DNA from: Planctomycetaceae bacterium
GTDB taxonomy: Bacteria; Planctomycetota; Planctomycetia; Pirellulales; Lacipirellulaceae
Assembly: GCA_002702655.1 (NCBI GenBank)
Contig: PABB01000005.1
Location: 1 to 64,000, forward strand
Length of the DNA stretch: 64,000 nucleotides
Direction of reading: 5' to 3'
Shown here: piece after piece, positions 35,853 to 44,581 of the stretch
Position numbering within the stretch: position 1 is the stretch's first letter
Layout of the letters: each line of letters opens with the position of its first letter
The notes under the pieces: model-generated
What the model was told of the DNA's origin: nothing
The model's database searches: none
What the model saw: only the letters and a program-made list of their open reading frames with translations
Made by a program: the position numbers and the translations under genes

Positions 35853-36019
35853 TACTGGCGCAAAAACACGCAGGACGATGAAGCCTATGCAGGTGTCGCA
35901 CCAAGATGGAGACGACTTGGGGCTACGCGTTAGACTGGCACTCTGCTTTCTGAAGGCCTCCCTCAAGATGCAGTGCTTACTGAAGAAGCTCCTGTCTAAT
36001 AGCAAGTTAGGCTGCCTAA

Positions 36020-36253
36020 ATGGCTGTACATCCCTGTCCAAAGTGCGGCGTTAAGAACTTCACTTGGTTCGTCGATGAAGAAGTCTCTGATTTGACTCAG
36101 TGGGCATGCGGATCGTGTCACTACCAAGCCGCTGAACTCCGAGAACTCGATTGCCCAAATTGTCACCGCTCAGGCTTTGCATCACAACTGCGAGATGAGA
36201 ATGGCGAATATCTCTGGTGTGCAGTATGTGGGCGAGTAGCTGAGGTGGCCTAA
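36020..36253 (+). CDS. Small double zinc-ribbon protein
   Basis: A 77-residue protein with four CxxC knuckles: CPKC (6-9), CGSC, CPNC and CAVC, forming two zinc ribbons. No other domain. The local sequence is visibly lower in GC than the genes on either side, and the ATG lacks a strong ribosome binding site. Such proteins can be nucleic-acid binding or metal scaffolds; I do not recognise a named family. The regular cysteine spacing over the full length argues against chance. Confidence 0.65.
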   Translation: MAVHPCPKCGVKNFTWFVDEEVSDLTQWACGSCHYQAAELRELDCPNCHRSGFASQLRDENGEYLWCAVCGRVAEVA

Positions 36254-36378
36254 CCACCGGCTGCAATTGACCGGCAACGCCCGCGATTAGGATGGTGTTG
36301 CCAGCTTGGAGCCTGCTCAGGCGGGCGGCAACTGAGCCAAGCTAAGTTAGCTGGATCGGCGCGAAACGCCGACGCCGG

Positions 36379-36453
36379 GTGCCACGGCTAGCTCGCCTAG
36401 CAGTGTGAAGCGGGTGCCCGGGCTCCACTGCTGGGCAAGCCAGACAGCGGAAC
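36379..36453. repeat. Paired-hairpin repeat, family C, decayed copy
   Basis: The left unit is GTGCCACGGCTAGCTCGCC followed by TAGCAGTGTGAAGC. The right unit is CCACTGCTGGGCAAGCCAG, with several mismatches from copy 1. The unit order and the GTGTGAAGC after the left hairpin are kept. Confidence 0.7.
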
Positions 36454-36610
36454 ACGCGCGACATAAAACTGCGCAGGCTTGAAACGCCTGCGCGACCCGG
36501 CAGCGCACACGTGCGGGCTCGCACGCGGCGTTGCGACGCTGTCGGTGCTTCCGCCCCCCCTCTCCTGGCCCCTCGCTGCGGTGCGGGACGGGGACTATCG
36601 CGGGTCGGCG

Positions 36611-36637
36611 TGGTCGATTCTCTCCGAGAATCGACCA
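36611..36637. repeat. Family E hairpin, left
   Basis: TGGTCGATTCTC, loop TCC, GAGAATCGACCA: a perfect 12-bp stem. Its partner in inverted orientation is 46 bases away. Confidence 0.88.
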
Positions 36638-36673
36638 ATGCGGTTAGAGAGCAACTCGCGGTGCAACGTTCGC

Positions 36674-37225
36674 TTACCGGCTTTGGTCGACTTTCGGAGA
36701 AAGTCGACCACGTTGCCGGCGGTCCCACAGCAACAGCGTGGCGATCGTTTTGGCGTCTTCGATTTCGCCGCGGTCGATCATCGCCAGGGCTTCGTCCCAG
36801 GGGACTTCCAGATTCGTAATGTTCTCGCCCGGCTCGCGGGCGGTGGCGCCGGGGATCAGGCGCTCCGCGACGAACACGTGCATCCGTTCGCTCAGGATAC
36901 CGGGGGCGGCGAAGAACTGGGTCAGCTCCTGCCACTCGGTCGCCGAGTAGCCGGTCTCCTCCTGCAACTCGCGGCGGGCGGTGGCGGCGGGCGGTTCGTC
37001 GTGGTCGAGCGTGCCCGCGGGCAACTCGATCAGCGTGCGGCCCACGGCGATGCGTTCGTTGCGGATCAGGCACACCCGGCCGTCGTCCAGCAGCGGCAGG
37101 ATGACCACCGACCCGGGGTGGACGACGACCTGCCGCGTCCGCGGCCCGGCGGGCGCCTGCTGCACGCGCTCGACCACGCGGAAGCGGGAGGTTTCCAACA
37201 GCAGTTGTTCGTCGGGAGCGGGCAT
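36674..37225 (-). CDS. Nudix hydrolase, ADP-ribose pyrophosphatase type
   Basis: A 183-residue protein with a perfect Nudix box: G71, then E77, then RELQEETGYS (85-94), fitting Gx5Ex7REUxEExGU. The preceding LPAGTLD and following AAPGILSERMHVFVAERL match the ADP-ribose pyrophosphatase group (NudF-like), where the second Glu pair binds Mg. Cytoplasmic; it hydrolyses ADP-sugars. The ATG at 37225 is the first start after the noisy upstream frame. The last residues (GRLSPKVDQSR) are encoded by hairpin E right, suggesting a lost original stop. Confidence 0.93.
   Translation of the reverse strand: MPAPDEQLLLETSRFRVVERVQQAPAGPRTRQVVVHPGSVVILPLLDDGRVCLIRNERIAVGRTLIELPAGTLDHDEPPAATARRELQEETGYSATEWQELTQFFAAPGILSERMHVFVAERLIPGATAREPGENITNLEVPWDEALAMIDRGEIEDAKTIATLLLWDRRQRGRLSPKVDQSR
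36684..36710. repeat. Family E hairpin, right, inside the Nudix reading frame
   Basis: TGGTCGACTTTC, loop GGA, GAAAGTCGACCA: a perfect 12-bp stem. The loop is the complement of the left copy, so the pair is inverted. It encodes residues near the end of the Nudix protein, about ten codons before its stop. Confidence 0.88.
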
Positions 37226-37449
37226 GGCGTTGCGGGTTCCCCCGTTGCAGGCGGCAGAATTGCCCAGATTCACGTCGCCGGGAGCGATTCTGTAATCCGG
37301 GACACGAGCTCGGTTTGCCTCGCTTTTCAGGCAGTGATACGATAAAGCGTTAGGCGGCAAGCGTCTATTCGCCTTGCGATCGGCCCGGGGGTCGTACCGA
37401 GCGCCGGTGCGGGGGCTTGTTTCTTGCGACATTCTCGTGCGGTCACGCC

Positions 37450-38484
37450 ATGAACGGCACTGCGTCCGGCAGTTGGAGCTTGAGCCTGGGCCGGTGGCAG
37501 GGATGCGAGGTGCGTTTGCACATTCACTTCCCGCTGCTGGCGCTGGCGGTGCTGTTGTACGGCAACGTGACCGACGCCTACTCGCCCGGCACGGGTCTGA
37601 TGGCGTCGATGGTGCTGCTGGTGAGCGCAGCGGTGCACGAGTTGGTGCGGCTGGTCGCGGCGACGCGCGTCGGCGGGCGGACCCACCTGGTCGTGCTGGC
37701 GCCCACCGGCGGATTGACCCAACCGCAGTTGCCGCCCGATCCGCCGGCCCACCTCGTGGCCGCCTTGGCCGGTCCCGCCGCTTACCTGTCGCTCATCGTG
37801 GCCGCCGCGTGCGCTTTGGCCGCCGCTGGCGACACGGAGATCCTGGGGCTGCTGAGTCTGTTCGCGCCGCAGTTTATCGACAGCACGTCGAACCTGCACC
37901 ACATGCTGCAATTGTTCGTGTGGATCAACGCCTGGCTGCTGTGCGTCAGTCTGTTGCCGGCGCCGCCGCTGGACGGGGCCGAGTTGTTGCGGAGCCTGTT
38001 GTGGCCGTTGGCCGGGCGGACCAGCGCGACCGCGGCGACCGCGCACATTGCATTGGGCGCGTCGGCGCTGGCCGCGTTGCTGGCCATTGTGCTGCAGCAG
38101 CAATTCGTCGGCGAGTGGATTCCCGCGTGGTTCCCGTTAAGCGTGCTGGCCATTGTCTTGTTGTACGGCGGCAACCGCCTGAGTCGCCAGCGGCGTTACG
38201 ACGTGGGGGTGGACATCGAGCAGTTGGAGGCCGAGGAGGCGCTCTGGCTGGTCCACTCGGCCGAGCAGGAAGACGAGCAGGTCGTGCTGGTCGAGCACAT
38301 CCAACAGCGGCAGCAGGATGCGCTGGACCGCAAGCGTCGCGAGCGGGAAGACGTGGAAGACGCCGAGGTCGACGCGATTCTGTCGCGGCTCAGCGCGACG
38401 ACTTTCGAGCAGCTCAGCGAGGAAGAGCAGGCCATTCTGAAACGGGCCAGCCGCCGCTATCGCCAGCGGCGGCACGACGGTTAA
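37450..38484 (+). CDS. M50/site-2 protease-like membrane protein with altered zinc motif
   Basis: A 344-residue membrane protein with six likely helices. It has the layout of M50 peptidases: the N-terminal LHIHFPLL, the motif position AAVHELVRL (63-67), HLVAALAGPAA as the core loop, and NAWLLCVSLLPAPPLDGAEL as the NPxxxxDG region. The zinc motif HExxH is changed to HELVR, losing the second His, so it is probably not a working protease. The C-terminal about 90 residues (DAILSRLSATTFEQLSEEEQ) match the DUF6576-type tail often attached to rhomboids. ATG 37450 is chosen; a TTG start lies eleven codons upstream. Confidence 0.75.
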   Translation: MNGTASGSWSLSLGRWQGCEVRLHIHFPLLALAVLLYGNVTDAYSPGTGLMASMVLLVSAAVHELVRLVAATRVGGRTHLVVLAPTGGLTQPQLPPDPPAHLVAALAGPAAYLSLIVAAACALAAAGDTEILGLLSLFAPQFIDSTSNLHHMLQLFVWINAWLLCVSLLPAPPLDGAELLRSLLWPLAGRTSATAATAHIALGASALAALLAIVLQQQFVGEWIPAWFPLSVLAIVLLYGGNRLSRQRRYDVGVDIEQLEAEEALWLVHSAEQEDEQVVLVEHIQQRQQDALDRKRREREDVEDAEVDAILSRLSATTFEQLSEEEQAILKRASRRYRQRRHDG

Positions 38485-38668
38485 TTCGTCAATCGCTACG
38501 ACCGGCTCGACCGGCATGCGCGGCGAGATTCCGCGCGAAGTTACCCCCACGGCCAGGGCTGTAGGCGTTATCCCCTGCCCGGATTACATAGAGTTGTGGT
38601 GCAACGTTGTGCGCCAAGCTTCGGCTCGCGCGCTGCGTGACTTGCCTGCCCCGCCTGCACCGTCGTTG

Positions 38669-40366
38669 ATGCCTGCCTTGAGTAGTCTGATTGCCACCGA
38701 ACCGCCGGAGGAAGCGACCGTCGCGTGCGGCAGCGCGCCGGCGGTCCTGCATCATTCCGCGACGCCGGCGATCCGCGAATTGCGGCCTAGTCTGCACCAG
38801 ATGGAGGAGGCGTTCGGGCAGCCGTTCTCGATCATCGACACCGAGAGCGGCGAGACGGTCTACGCGGCCGGCGGGTCGCTGCCGGTGGACATCGACCAGC
38901 GGTTGGCGTTGTTGGACGAAGTGGCCCGACGGGCGCGTCCCGAGATCGTCGAGGACGAAGCCCCCCTGTGCCTGCTGGCGATCCCGCTGGCGGGAGTCGT
39001 CGACTACGCCCAATTGGTGGCCGTGGCGACGTTTGTGACGATGCCTGTGGCGGAGGAAGCCGACATCGCGTCGGCGGCTCGCGTGCTGGGGGTCGATGCC
39101 GGCCGCGCCCTGCGGTGGGCGCGCGATCGTCGACCGCATTGCCCGCAGATATTGTTGCGACTGGCCGAGGCGACGCACGAGCGGCTGGCGCAGCGACGCA
39201 CGATCGCGCGGCTGTCTGCCGAAGCGAGCGAGGCGGTCGCCCATGCCCGCGACACGTACGTGGAACTCGACCTGCTGCACTGCATGATGCGGCGGCTGCA
39301 CGTGGCCGACAGTGAAGCGGAACTGTGGCAGGAAACGCTGCGGTCGTTGGGCGAAGCCATCCCGGCCGAGGCGCTCGCGCTCGTGGCCGCCAGCGATGGC
39401 GAGCCGGTCGACGTGATGGTCCACGGCCACAATCCGCTGACGGATGGCAAACTGATTGAGCTGATTCGCGATTTGCAGCCGCGCAAGGGGCATCACGCGC
39501 TGGCGCTGAACCGCCGCGAGACGTCGCTAGCGACCTGGCGGACCCCCGTCGTGCGCGAGCTGGCGTCCGTGCCCGTGGTCAACGGCGACACGATCATGGC
39601 GTGGTTGGTGGCGATCAACCATCGGGGCAGCGCCGACGGCCTGGGCGAGTTCGGCACCGTCGAAGTGCAACTGCTGGAGAGCATCGCCTCGATCCTGTCG
39701 ATCCACGCCAGCAATTCGCGATTGTTCCGCAGCCAGGCCGAGCTGTTCGGCAGCTCGGTGCACGCGCTTACCTCGGCCATTGACGCCAAAGACCGCTACA
39801 CCTCCGGCCACAGCGATCGGGTCGCGCGGCTCAGCGTGCGACTGGCCGAGCACATGGGCATGTCGCAGCGCGAGATCAACACGCTGTACGTCGGCGGGCT
39901 GCTGCACGACATCGGCAAGATCGGCATCGACGATCAGGTGCTGAACAAGCCGGGCCGGCTGACCAGCGACGAGTTCGAGCACATCAAACTGCATCCGCAG
40001 TTTGGCTGCCAGATCCTCAAGGGCATCAGCCAGTTGGAAAAGGTGCTCCCGATCGTGATGCACCACCACGAAGCGTGGAACGGCGGCGGGTACCCGCACA
40101 ATCTGAAGGGTTCCGACACGCCGCTGGCGGCCCGCATCGTGGCGGTGGCCGACGCGTTCGACGCGATGACCAGCGACCGCCCCTACCGGCCGGGCATGCC
40201 GCTGCATAAGGTTGACGAGATCTTTCTCGACGGCGCCGGCAGCCAGTGGGATCCTGACATTATCGATGCGTTTTTCGCGGTTCGGGACGATTTCATGCAA
40301 TGCGTCGAAGGCAGCGCAGGGACCTGCTCCGACCTGCCGTTGGACCCGGCGGCCTGGATTGCGTGA
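38669..40366 (+). CDS. HD-GYP domain protein (cyclic-di-GMP phosphodiesterase type) with N-terminal sensor
   Basis: About 565 residues. The N-terminal segment (HQMEEAFGQPFSIIDTESGE) looks like a ligand-binding sensor, a coiled linker and a GAF-like domain follow, then the HD-GYP domain. Key motifs are GLLHDIGKIG (HDxGK), MHHHEAWNGGGYP (the HHExxDGxGYP motif with Asn in place of Asp) and RIVAVADAFDAMTSDRPYR. HD-GYP enzymes break down cyclic-di-GMP in the cytoplasm. The frame is open further up to an ATG at 38516, but the codon use there is less regular. Good synteny with the next gene (61 bp). Confidence 0.88.
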   Translation: MPALSSLIATEPPEEATVACGSAPAVLHHSATPAIRELRPSLHQMEEAFGQPFSIIDTESGETVYAAGGSLPVDIDQRLALLDEVARRARPEIVEDEAPLCLLAIPLAGVVDYAQLVAVATFVTMPVAEEADIASAARVLGVDAGRALRWARDRRPHCPQILLRLAEATHERLAQRRTIARLSAEASEAVAHARDTYVELDLLHCMMRRLHVADSEAELWQETLRSLGEAIPAEALALVAASDGEPVDVMVHGHNPLTDGKLIELIRDLQPRKGHHALALNRRETSLATWRTPVVRELASVPVVNGDTIMAWLVAINHRGSADGLGEFGTVEVQLLESIASILSIHASNSRLFRSQAELFGSSVHALTSAIDAKDRYTSGHSDRVARLSVRLAEHMGMSQREINTLYVGGLLHDIGKIGIDDQVLNKPGRLTSDEFEHIKLHPQFGCQILKGISQLEKVLPIVMHHHEAWNGGGYPHNLKGSDTPLAARIVAVADAFDAMTSDRPYRPGMPLHKVDEIFLDGAGSQWDPDIIDAFFAVRDDFMQCVEGSAGTCSDLPLDPAAWIA

Positions 40367-40426
40367 GTGCGGCGCGGTAGGCTCGATGGGTCGAATCTTG
40401 CCGTCACTCACTCCTTGGGTATCTCG

Positions 40427-40915
40427 ATGGCACGCGAAGAACATCCCCGTGAAGACCTGTTGCGCGACGCCCGCAACATCTCGCCCCGCGTGCAGGTCCG
40501 CCTGGCCCTGCCCGTGGACGCCGAGCCTGTGTTCTGCGGCTTCCGCGGCGACGCGATCAGTTTTTACTTCGGCGAAGACCCGGTGTATCAGTTCAATCCG
40601 CGCGGCGAGTTGCGGCGGGCGTTCGTCAACGGCCAGTTGATCAAAGCCGAGGGGGGCGAGCTGATTGCCATGCAACGCGAGCGGACCGCCACGAGTAGCA
40701 CCCTGGCGAGTCGCGACCTGTCGCCGCAAGAGCGGGTGCAGTTGCTGGATGACATGACGGCGCGGTTGTCGCATTTCCGGCACGCACTGGCCGAGGGCGC
40801 GTACGAACTGGAGGGCGAAGTCCCCGCGGGCAGCAACGCCATTGAGCGCGTGCGCGGCTGGCTGGCCCGACACACGGAGTTCGTCGCGGCGAACACGCCG
40901 CGGGTGGGCGTGTGA
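40427..40915 (+). CDS. Conserved hypothetical protein
   Basis: A 162-residue soluble protein, mostly acidic. FCGFRGDAISFYFGEDPVYQ followed by FNPRGELRRAFVNGQLI suggests a small beta-rich domain that displays a value. The second half has helices (LDDMTARLSHFRHALAEG) and ends in VRGWLARHTEFVAAN. No signal peptide, membrane segment or catalytic motif was seen, and I do not recognise a family. It follows the HD-GYP gene on the same strand. The ATG at 40427 is the likely start. Confidence 0.75.
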   Translation: MAREEHPREDLLRDARNISPRVQVRLALPVDAEPVFCGFRGDAISFYFGEDPVYQFNPRGELRRAFVNGQLIKAEGGELIAMQRERTATSSTLASRDLSPQERVQLLDDMTARLSHFRHALAEGAYELEGEVPAGSNAIERVRGWLARHTEFVAANTPRVGV

Positions 40916-40925
40916 GGGCGCCGCG

Positions 40926-41306
40926 CTATCTGAGCAGCACGGCGCGCATTCCCAGCGGGATCGCGAGCGCCGTGGCGAACACCAGCAGGTCAAACATCTG
41001 AAATTGGTGGTCAGGGCCGTCCTCCCCTAAGCGACGGGCGAGTCGGATGCGACGCACGCCGGAGGCGAACAAGAACGCGCCGGCGGCGGCGAGCAGCACT
41101 GCTGATGTCGATTCCGCGACGATCGTTGCTTGCGCGCAGAAGAAAGCCGCCGGCGGAAAGAACAGCAGCGTCAGCAGGTTGGCGAAGTGCGCAGGCCAGC
41201 GCCAGCGGAGACCGCCGAGCACGACAACGACGGCGCCGGCGATCGCCGCGACGTAGGCGACCGCCAGAGCCGAGCCAGTGAGTGCCAGCAAGTGGCTTGG
41301 GTGCAT
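40926..41306 (-). CDS. Four-helix membrane protein of unknown function
   Basis: A 126-residue hydrophobic protein. Helices are at about 7-30 (LALTGSALAVAYVAAIAGAV), 38-60 (HFANLLTLLFFPPAAFFCAQ), 66-82 and 105-122 (LVFATALAIPLGMRAVL). The loop between the third and fourth is basic then acidic (RRIRLARRLGEDG), which suggests orientation but no function. It is convergent with the preceding gene. Not recognised. Confidence 0.65.
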   Translation of the reverse strand: MHPSHLLALTGSALAVAYVAAIAGAVVVVLGGLRWRWPAHFANLLTLLFFPPAAFFCAQATIVAESTSAVLLAAAGAFLFASGVRRIRLARRLGEDGPDHQFQMFDLLVFATALAIPLGMRAVLLR

Positions 41307-41469
41307 ATTGAACTAACCCGCCGGAGCACGCCGAAGGCGTTGCAGATTCCAGCCCGGGGTTGTCGCGTTTCGCGGCTACCCCGGGTTGCGTGACATGCAG
41401 AATCTCGTCGACCCTGAAGGGGCCGCAGCTTCTTCCCCTCCAGGGAAGCGATCTGGTTAGCGCCCGCGC

Positions 41470-41501
41470 CCCATGGTAGGCCGCTTGCGCGGCCAACCAT
41501 G
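41470..41501. repeat. Hairpin downstream of hemC
   Basis: CCATGGT, A, GGCCGC, loop TTGC, GCGGCC, A, ACCATGG: one A-A mismatch in a 14-bp stem. It lies about 80 bp after the hemC stop. No U-run. The rest of 41307-41579 shows nothing else. Confidence 0.7.
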
Positions 41502-41579
41502 GGCTGGTCTCTTGATTCCATTCAGGAATCGACTGGAATTCCCATTGTCCAGGCAGCGCGCCCGCTCGCATTTTTCGGA

Positions 41580-42539
41580 TTACGAACCGTTTGATTCAGC
41601 ACGCGCCGCCTCAACGATCGCGGCGGCGCCTCGGGCGAGTAGCTCGGCGGCCAGGTCGGCGCCCAGTTGCACCGCGGCGGCGACTTGGTCGGGACGGGGC
41701 GAGCCGTCGCTCAGCGTGACACTTCGTTCACCGCGTAATACCGTGGCGCCGCTCAGCTCGGCCACCAGGCCGTCCAGCTGCAGCGCGCCGTCGGCCACCC
41801 GGCCCCACGCGGCGACGGGCGCCGAGCAGCCGCCGTGCAGCTCGGCCAGAAACGCCCGTTCGGCGGTCACGCCCAGCCGCGTGGGCAGGTCGTCCAACGC
41901 GGCCAACGCGGCGATGACCGCGTCGTCGTCGGCGCGGCATTCAATGCCCAGCGAGCCCTGCCCCGGCGCGGGGAGCATCCGCGGCGGGGCGAGCAGTTCG
42001 GCAATCCGGTCGCCCCAGCCGAGCCGGCGCAGGCCCGCGGCGGCCAACACAATGGCGTCGAACTCGCCCGCGTCGCGCTTGGCCAGTCGCGTGTCGACGT
42101 TGCCCCGAATGCCGGCCACCTGCAGATCGGGCCGCAGCGCTTTGAGCTGCGCCCGCCGCCGCTGACTGCCGGTGCCAATCCGCGCTGCGGCGGGCAATTC
42201 GTCCAGCGGGACGCCAACGAGCGCGTCGACCGGCTCCTCGCGCGGCGGCGTGGCGGCCAGCGTGAGCCCCGCTGTTTGCCCGGTGGGCAAGTCCTTCAGG
42301 CTATGCACGGCGATGTCCGCTTCGCCCGCGAGCACGGCGCTCTGCACTTCCTTGGTGAACACGCCCGTGCCGCCGATCGCGGTGACGGGCCCGCGCTGCT
42401 CGCGGTCGCCCTGCGTGGTGATCTCCACGATTGCGACGGCGTGGCCGCGCTCGGTCAACTGCGCAGCGACCCAATCCGCTTGCCAGCGGGCCAGTCGACT
42501 GGCGCGGGTGCCGATGCGAAGCGTGCGGTCAGACGGCAT
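41580..42539 (-). CDS. hemC: Porphobilinogen deaminase (hydroxymethylbilane synthase)
   Basis: A 319-residue enzyme that joins four porphobilinogens into hydroxymethylbilane in haem synthesis. Conserved parts: RIGTRASRLARWQ at the N-terminus, GVFTKEVQ, HSLKDLPT (catalytic Asp region), GTGSQRRRAQL and RGNVDTRL (cofactor Arg loops), and LHGGCSAPVA with C238 as the dipyrromethane attachment site. Cytoplasmic. It lies 95 bp downstream of the DUF502 gene on the same strand and may share its promoter. No other hem gene is adjacent. Confidence 0.96.
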   Translation of the reverse strand: MPSDRTLRIGTRASRLARWQADWVAAQLTERGHAVAIVEITTQGDREQRGPVTAIGGTGVFTKEVQSAVLAGEADIAVHSLKDLPTGQTAGLTLAATPPREEPVDALVGVPLDELPAAARIGTGSQRRRAQLKALRPDLQVAGIRGNVDTRLAKRDAGEFDAIVLAAAGLRRLGWGDRIAELLAPPRMLPAPGQGSLGIECRADDDAVIAALAALDDLPTRLGVTAERAFLAELHGGCSAPVAAWGRVADGALQLDGLVAELSGATVLRGERSVTLSDGSPRPDQVAAAVQLGADLAAELLARGAAAIVEAARAESNGS

Positions 42540-42634
42540 GGCGATTCACAAAACAAGCAATGCGGCGGCGAACGGCTGAGCGTCGCAATCCGCAGGGGGG
42601 AACATGGGCAGCAGGCCGCGAGTCGACGCCGCGG

Positions 42635-43561
42635 TCACATGTCGGACGGCGGCAGCGAACCCTTTTGCCGTTCGGCCAAGGCCGCGCTGAGCTGGTGCGG
42701 CGGCACCACCACGCCGCAACTGACGATGAACTGAAACGCCTGGTCGATGGTGATGTTCAGATCCAGGATTTCGCTCTTGCGGACCGTGATCGTGAATCCC
42801 GTGAACGGCATCGGCGACGTGGGCACCAGCAGCGACACGACCGGCTCGTTGGCGGCGCAGGCGATGTCGAGCATGCTTTCGCCGGTGACCATCGCCAGCG
42901 ACCAGATTCCTTTGCGCGGGTACTCGATCGCCACGACGCGCGTGTACTCGATCTCCCGCTCGCTGAACATGAAGTCGGTCACCTGTTTGACCGACGAGTA
43001 CACGTTGCGCACGACCGGCAGGCGGTGAATGACCCGCTCGAACTGCATCCAGAAGAACCGCCCCACCCCGGCCGCGAGGAACTTGCCCAGGAAGTACAGC
43101 AGCAGAATGAACAGCAGCGAGAAAATCGGAACGACGATGTACCACGCCAGGAACTTGCGGTCGACGTACGCGCGGTGGAACGCCGCGGTCGTGTCGGGCA
43201 GCCGATTAGAATCGAGGTAATTGGTCGCGTCGTCGTAGATTCGCGACGGCACGTAGCCGTCGTTGCCGATGCGACGGTACGTTTCGCCACTTTCGCCGCT
43301 GAACACGAACACGCCGGGGGCAGGCGTTCCTTCGGGCTCGCGATTGATGGGCACGACCTGGTTTTCGTAGTGCCTGATCAATACCCGGCGGACGGCGGCC
43401 TCCATGGGGTCCAACAGATAGTTGGCCACCGTGTTGCCAATCCACACCAGGATGACGACCGTGAGCAGCGGCGGCAGCAACACGCCCAGGCCGCGGACCA
43501 CGGCCCGCCGGAACGGGTCGAGGGGGCGTTTCTGCGGCGGCTGCGGATCGACGAATTCCAT
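42635..43561 (-). CDS. DUF502 membrane protein
   Basis: A 308-residue protein of the DUF502 family. Two membrane helices (VLLPPLLTVVILVWIGNTVA at about 27-46 and FLAWYIVVPIFSLLFILLLY at about 135-155) flank a periplasmic loop longer than usual. The cytoplasmic part has the family pattern HRLPVVRNVYSSVKQVTDF and later VVSLLVPTSPMPFTGFTI. A Pro-rich tail ends the protein. Function unknown; some members are near cell-envelope genes. It is upstream of hemC. Confidence 0.88.
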   Translation of the reverse strand: MEFVDPQPPQKRPLDPFRRAVVRGLGVLLPPLLTVVILVWIGNTVANYLLDPMEAAVRRVLIRHYENQVVPINREPEGTPAPGVFVFSGESGETYRRIGNDGYVPSRIYDDATNYLDSNRLPDTTAAFHRAYVDRKFLAWYIVVPIFSLLFILLLYFLGKFLAAGVGRFFWMQFERVIHRLPVVRNVYSSVKQVTDFMFSEREIEYTRVVAIEYPRKGIWSLAMVTGESMLDIACAANEPVVSLLVPTSPMPFTGFTITVRKSEILDLNITIDQAFQFIVSCGVVVPPHQLSAALAERQKGSLPPSDM

Positions 43562-43694
43562 GTCCGACTATTCTGCGAATCCCGCGAAACCGCACAAGAG
43601 AGAGAAACTGCCCGGATTGATCAATCTGCCAGTGGTTCGCCCAGTCTCCCACGATTCTTGCCCTGCGGCGGTAAATCTTCACGCAATCGGTCGC

Positions 43695-43782
43695 GCGTGC
43701 CGCGGCTCTGTGAGCCGCGAGAATCTGGGAATTGCGTCCGCCACGCCTTGTCGGCGGCACGGCTCACAGAGATGTGGCACAC
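43695..43782. repeat. Paired-hairpin repeat, family A, diverged copy
   Basis: The left unit has a compensated base change (CGCGGCTC-TGT-GAGCCGCG). The right unit is CACGGCTC-ACA-GAGATGTG + GCAC with two mismatches. Spacer about 40 bases. It ends 10 bp from the comF stop. Confidence 0.82.
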
Positions 43783-43792
43783 AGGATCCTGT

Positions 43793-44581
43793 CTAGCCCG
43801 GCGAGGTGCGGGCGATCACCAGGACCGACGCTTCGCGGGCCCCGGCGGCCAGCAGCACCCGGGCGGCCTCGCTGCAGGTGGCCCCGCTGGTCAGGATGTC
43901 GTCGACCACCAGCACGTGGGCCGCGTCGAGCCGGTGGCCGCGGGCCAGGCGCATTTCGCCGTGGATATTGCGTAGCCGCCCGGGCCGCGACAGGCCGTGT
44001 TGCGGGGCGACCTCGCGGCGCAGTCGCAGCATGGTCGGCGCCGCGGGGACGCCGAGTCGGCGGGCGACCGCCTCGGCCAACTCGGCCTGGGCGTTCACCC
44101 CCCGCTGCCAGCGGCGACGCCAGTGCATCGGCGGGGCCGCCACCACGTCGACGCCCCAATCGGCGAGCTGCTCGCCGCACCGTTGCCAGGCCAGGTCGAC
44201 CAGGGCGCGGGCCACGACGCCGGTCGAGTCGGCCTTGTTGCGCAGCAACATTTGCCGCAGCAGGCCCTCGTAGGGACCCGCCGCCAGGGCGCGGGCGAAC
44301 TTGGGTTGCCATTGGCCGCACCAACTGCACGGGAGCGTCTGTCCGCCGGCGGTGGGCACGGGGGCCAAGCACCGCGTGCAGACCGCTCCCGAGAACCGCG
44401 GCATCTGACGCAGGCACAGGCCGCACAGCAGCGGTCCGCCGGGCTCGGGGGTGAAATCACAATCGCACGCAGCGCACCGCGGCGGCAGCACCAGTTCGCG
44501 CACCGCGGCGCCAGCGCCGGGTAACCAGCGCCGAATCCCAAGCCGCGATGGACGCGCAAGAGCCACGATTAAAAGTTTCAT
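43793..44581 (-). CDS. ComF family amidophosphoribosyltransferase-like protein
   Basis: A 262-residue protein. The N-terminal zinc-binding part has CAACDCDF, CGLCLRQ, CTRC and CSWC (CxxC pairs, about 36-85). It is followed by a type I phosphoribosyltransferase domain with LRNKADSTG, RGVNAQAELAEAVARRLG and the PRPP loop VLVVDDILTSGAT (about 225-237). ComF proteins take part in DNA uptake in competent bacteria and in DNA processing more widely. Cytoplasmic, membrane-associated in transformation systems. It is divergent from the LptF/G gene. No other competence gene is visible. Confidence 0.93.
   Translation of the reverse strand: MKLLIVALARPSRLGIRRWLPGAGAAVRELVLPPRCAACDCDFTPEPGGPLLCGLCLRQMPRFSGAVCTRCLAPVPTAGGQTLPCSWCGQWQPKFARALAAGPYEGLLRQMLLRNKADSTGVVARALVDLAWQRCGEQLADWGVDVVAAPPMHWRRRWQRGVNAQAELAEAVARRLGVPAAPTMLRLRREVAPQHGLSRPGRLRNIHGEMRLARGHRLDAAHVLVVDDILTSGATCSEAARVLLAAGAREASVLVIARTSPG

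Noticed and set aside
916-43782. The dispersed hairpins read as a CRISPR array
   Set aside because: The copies are palindromic, scattered over 40 kb, lie in opposite orientations and have no regular spacers or cas genes.
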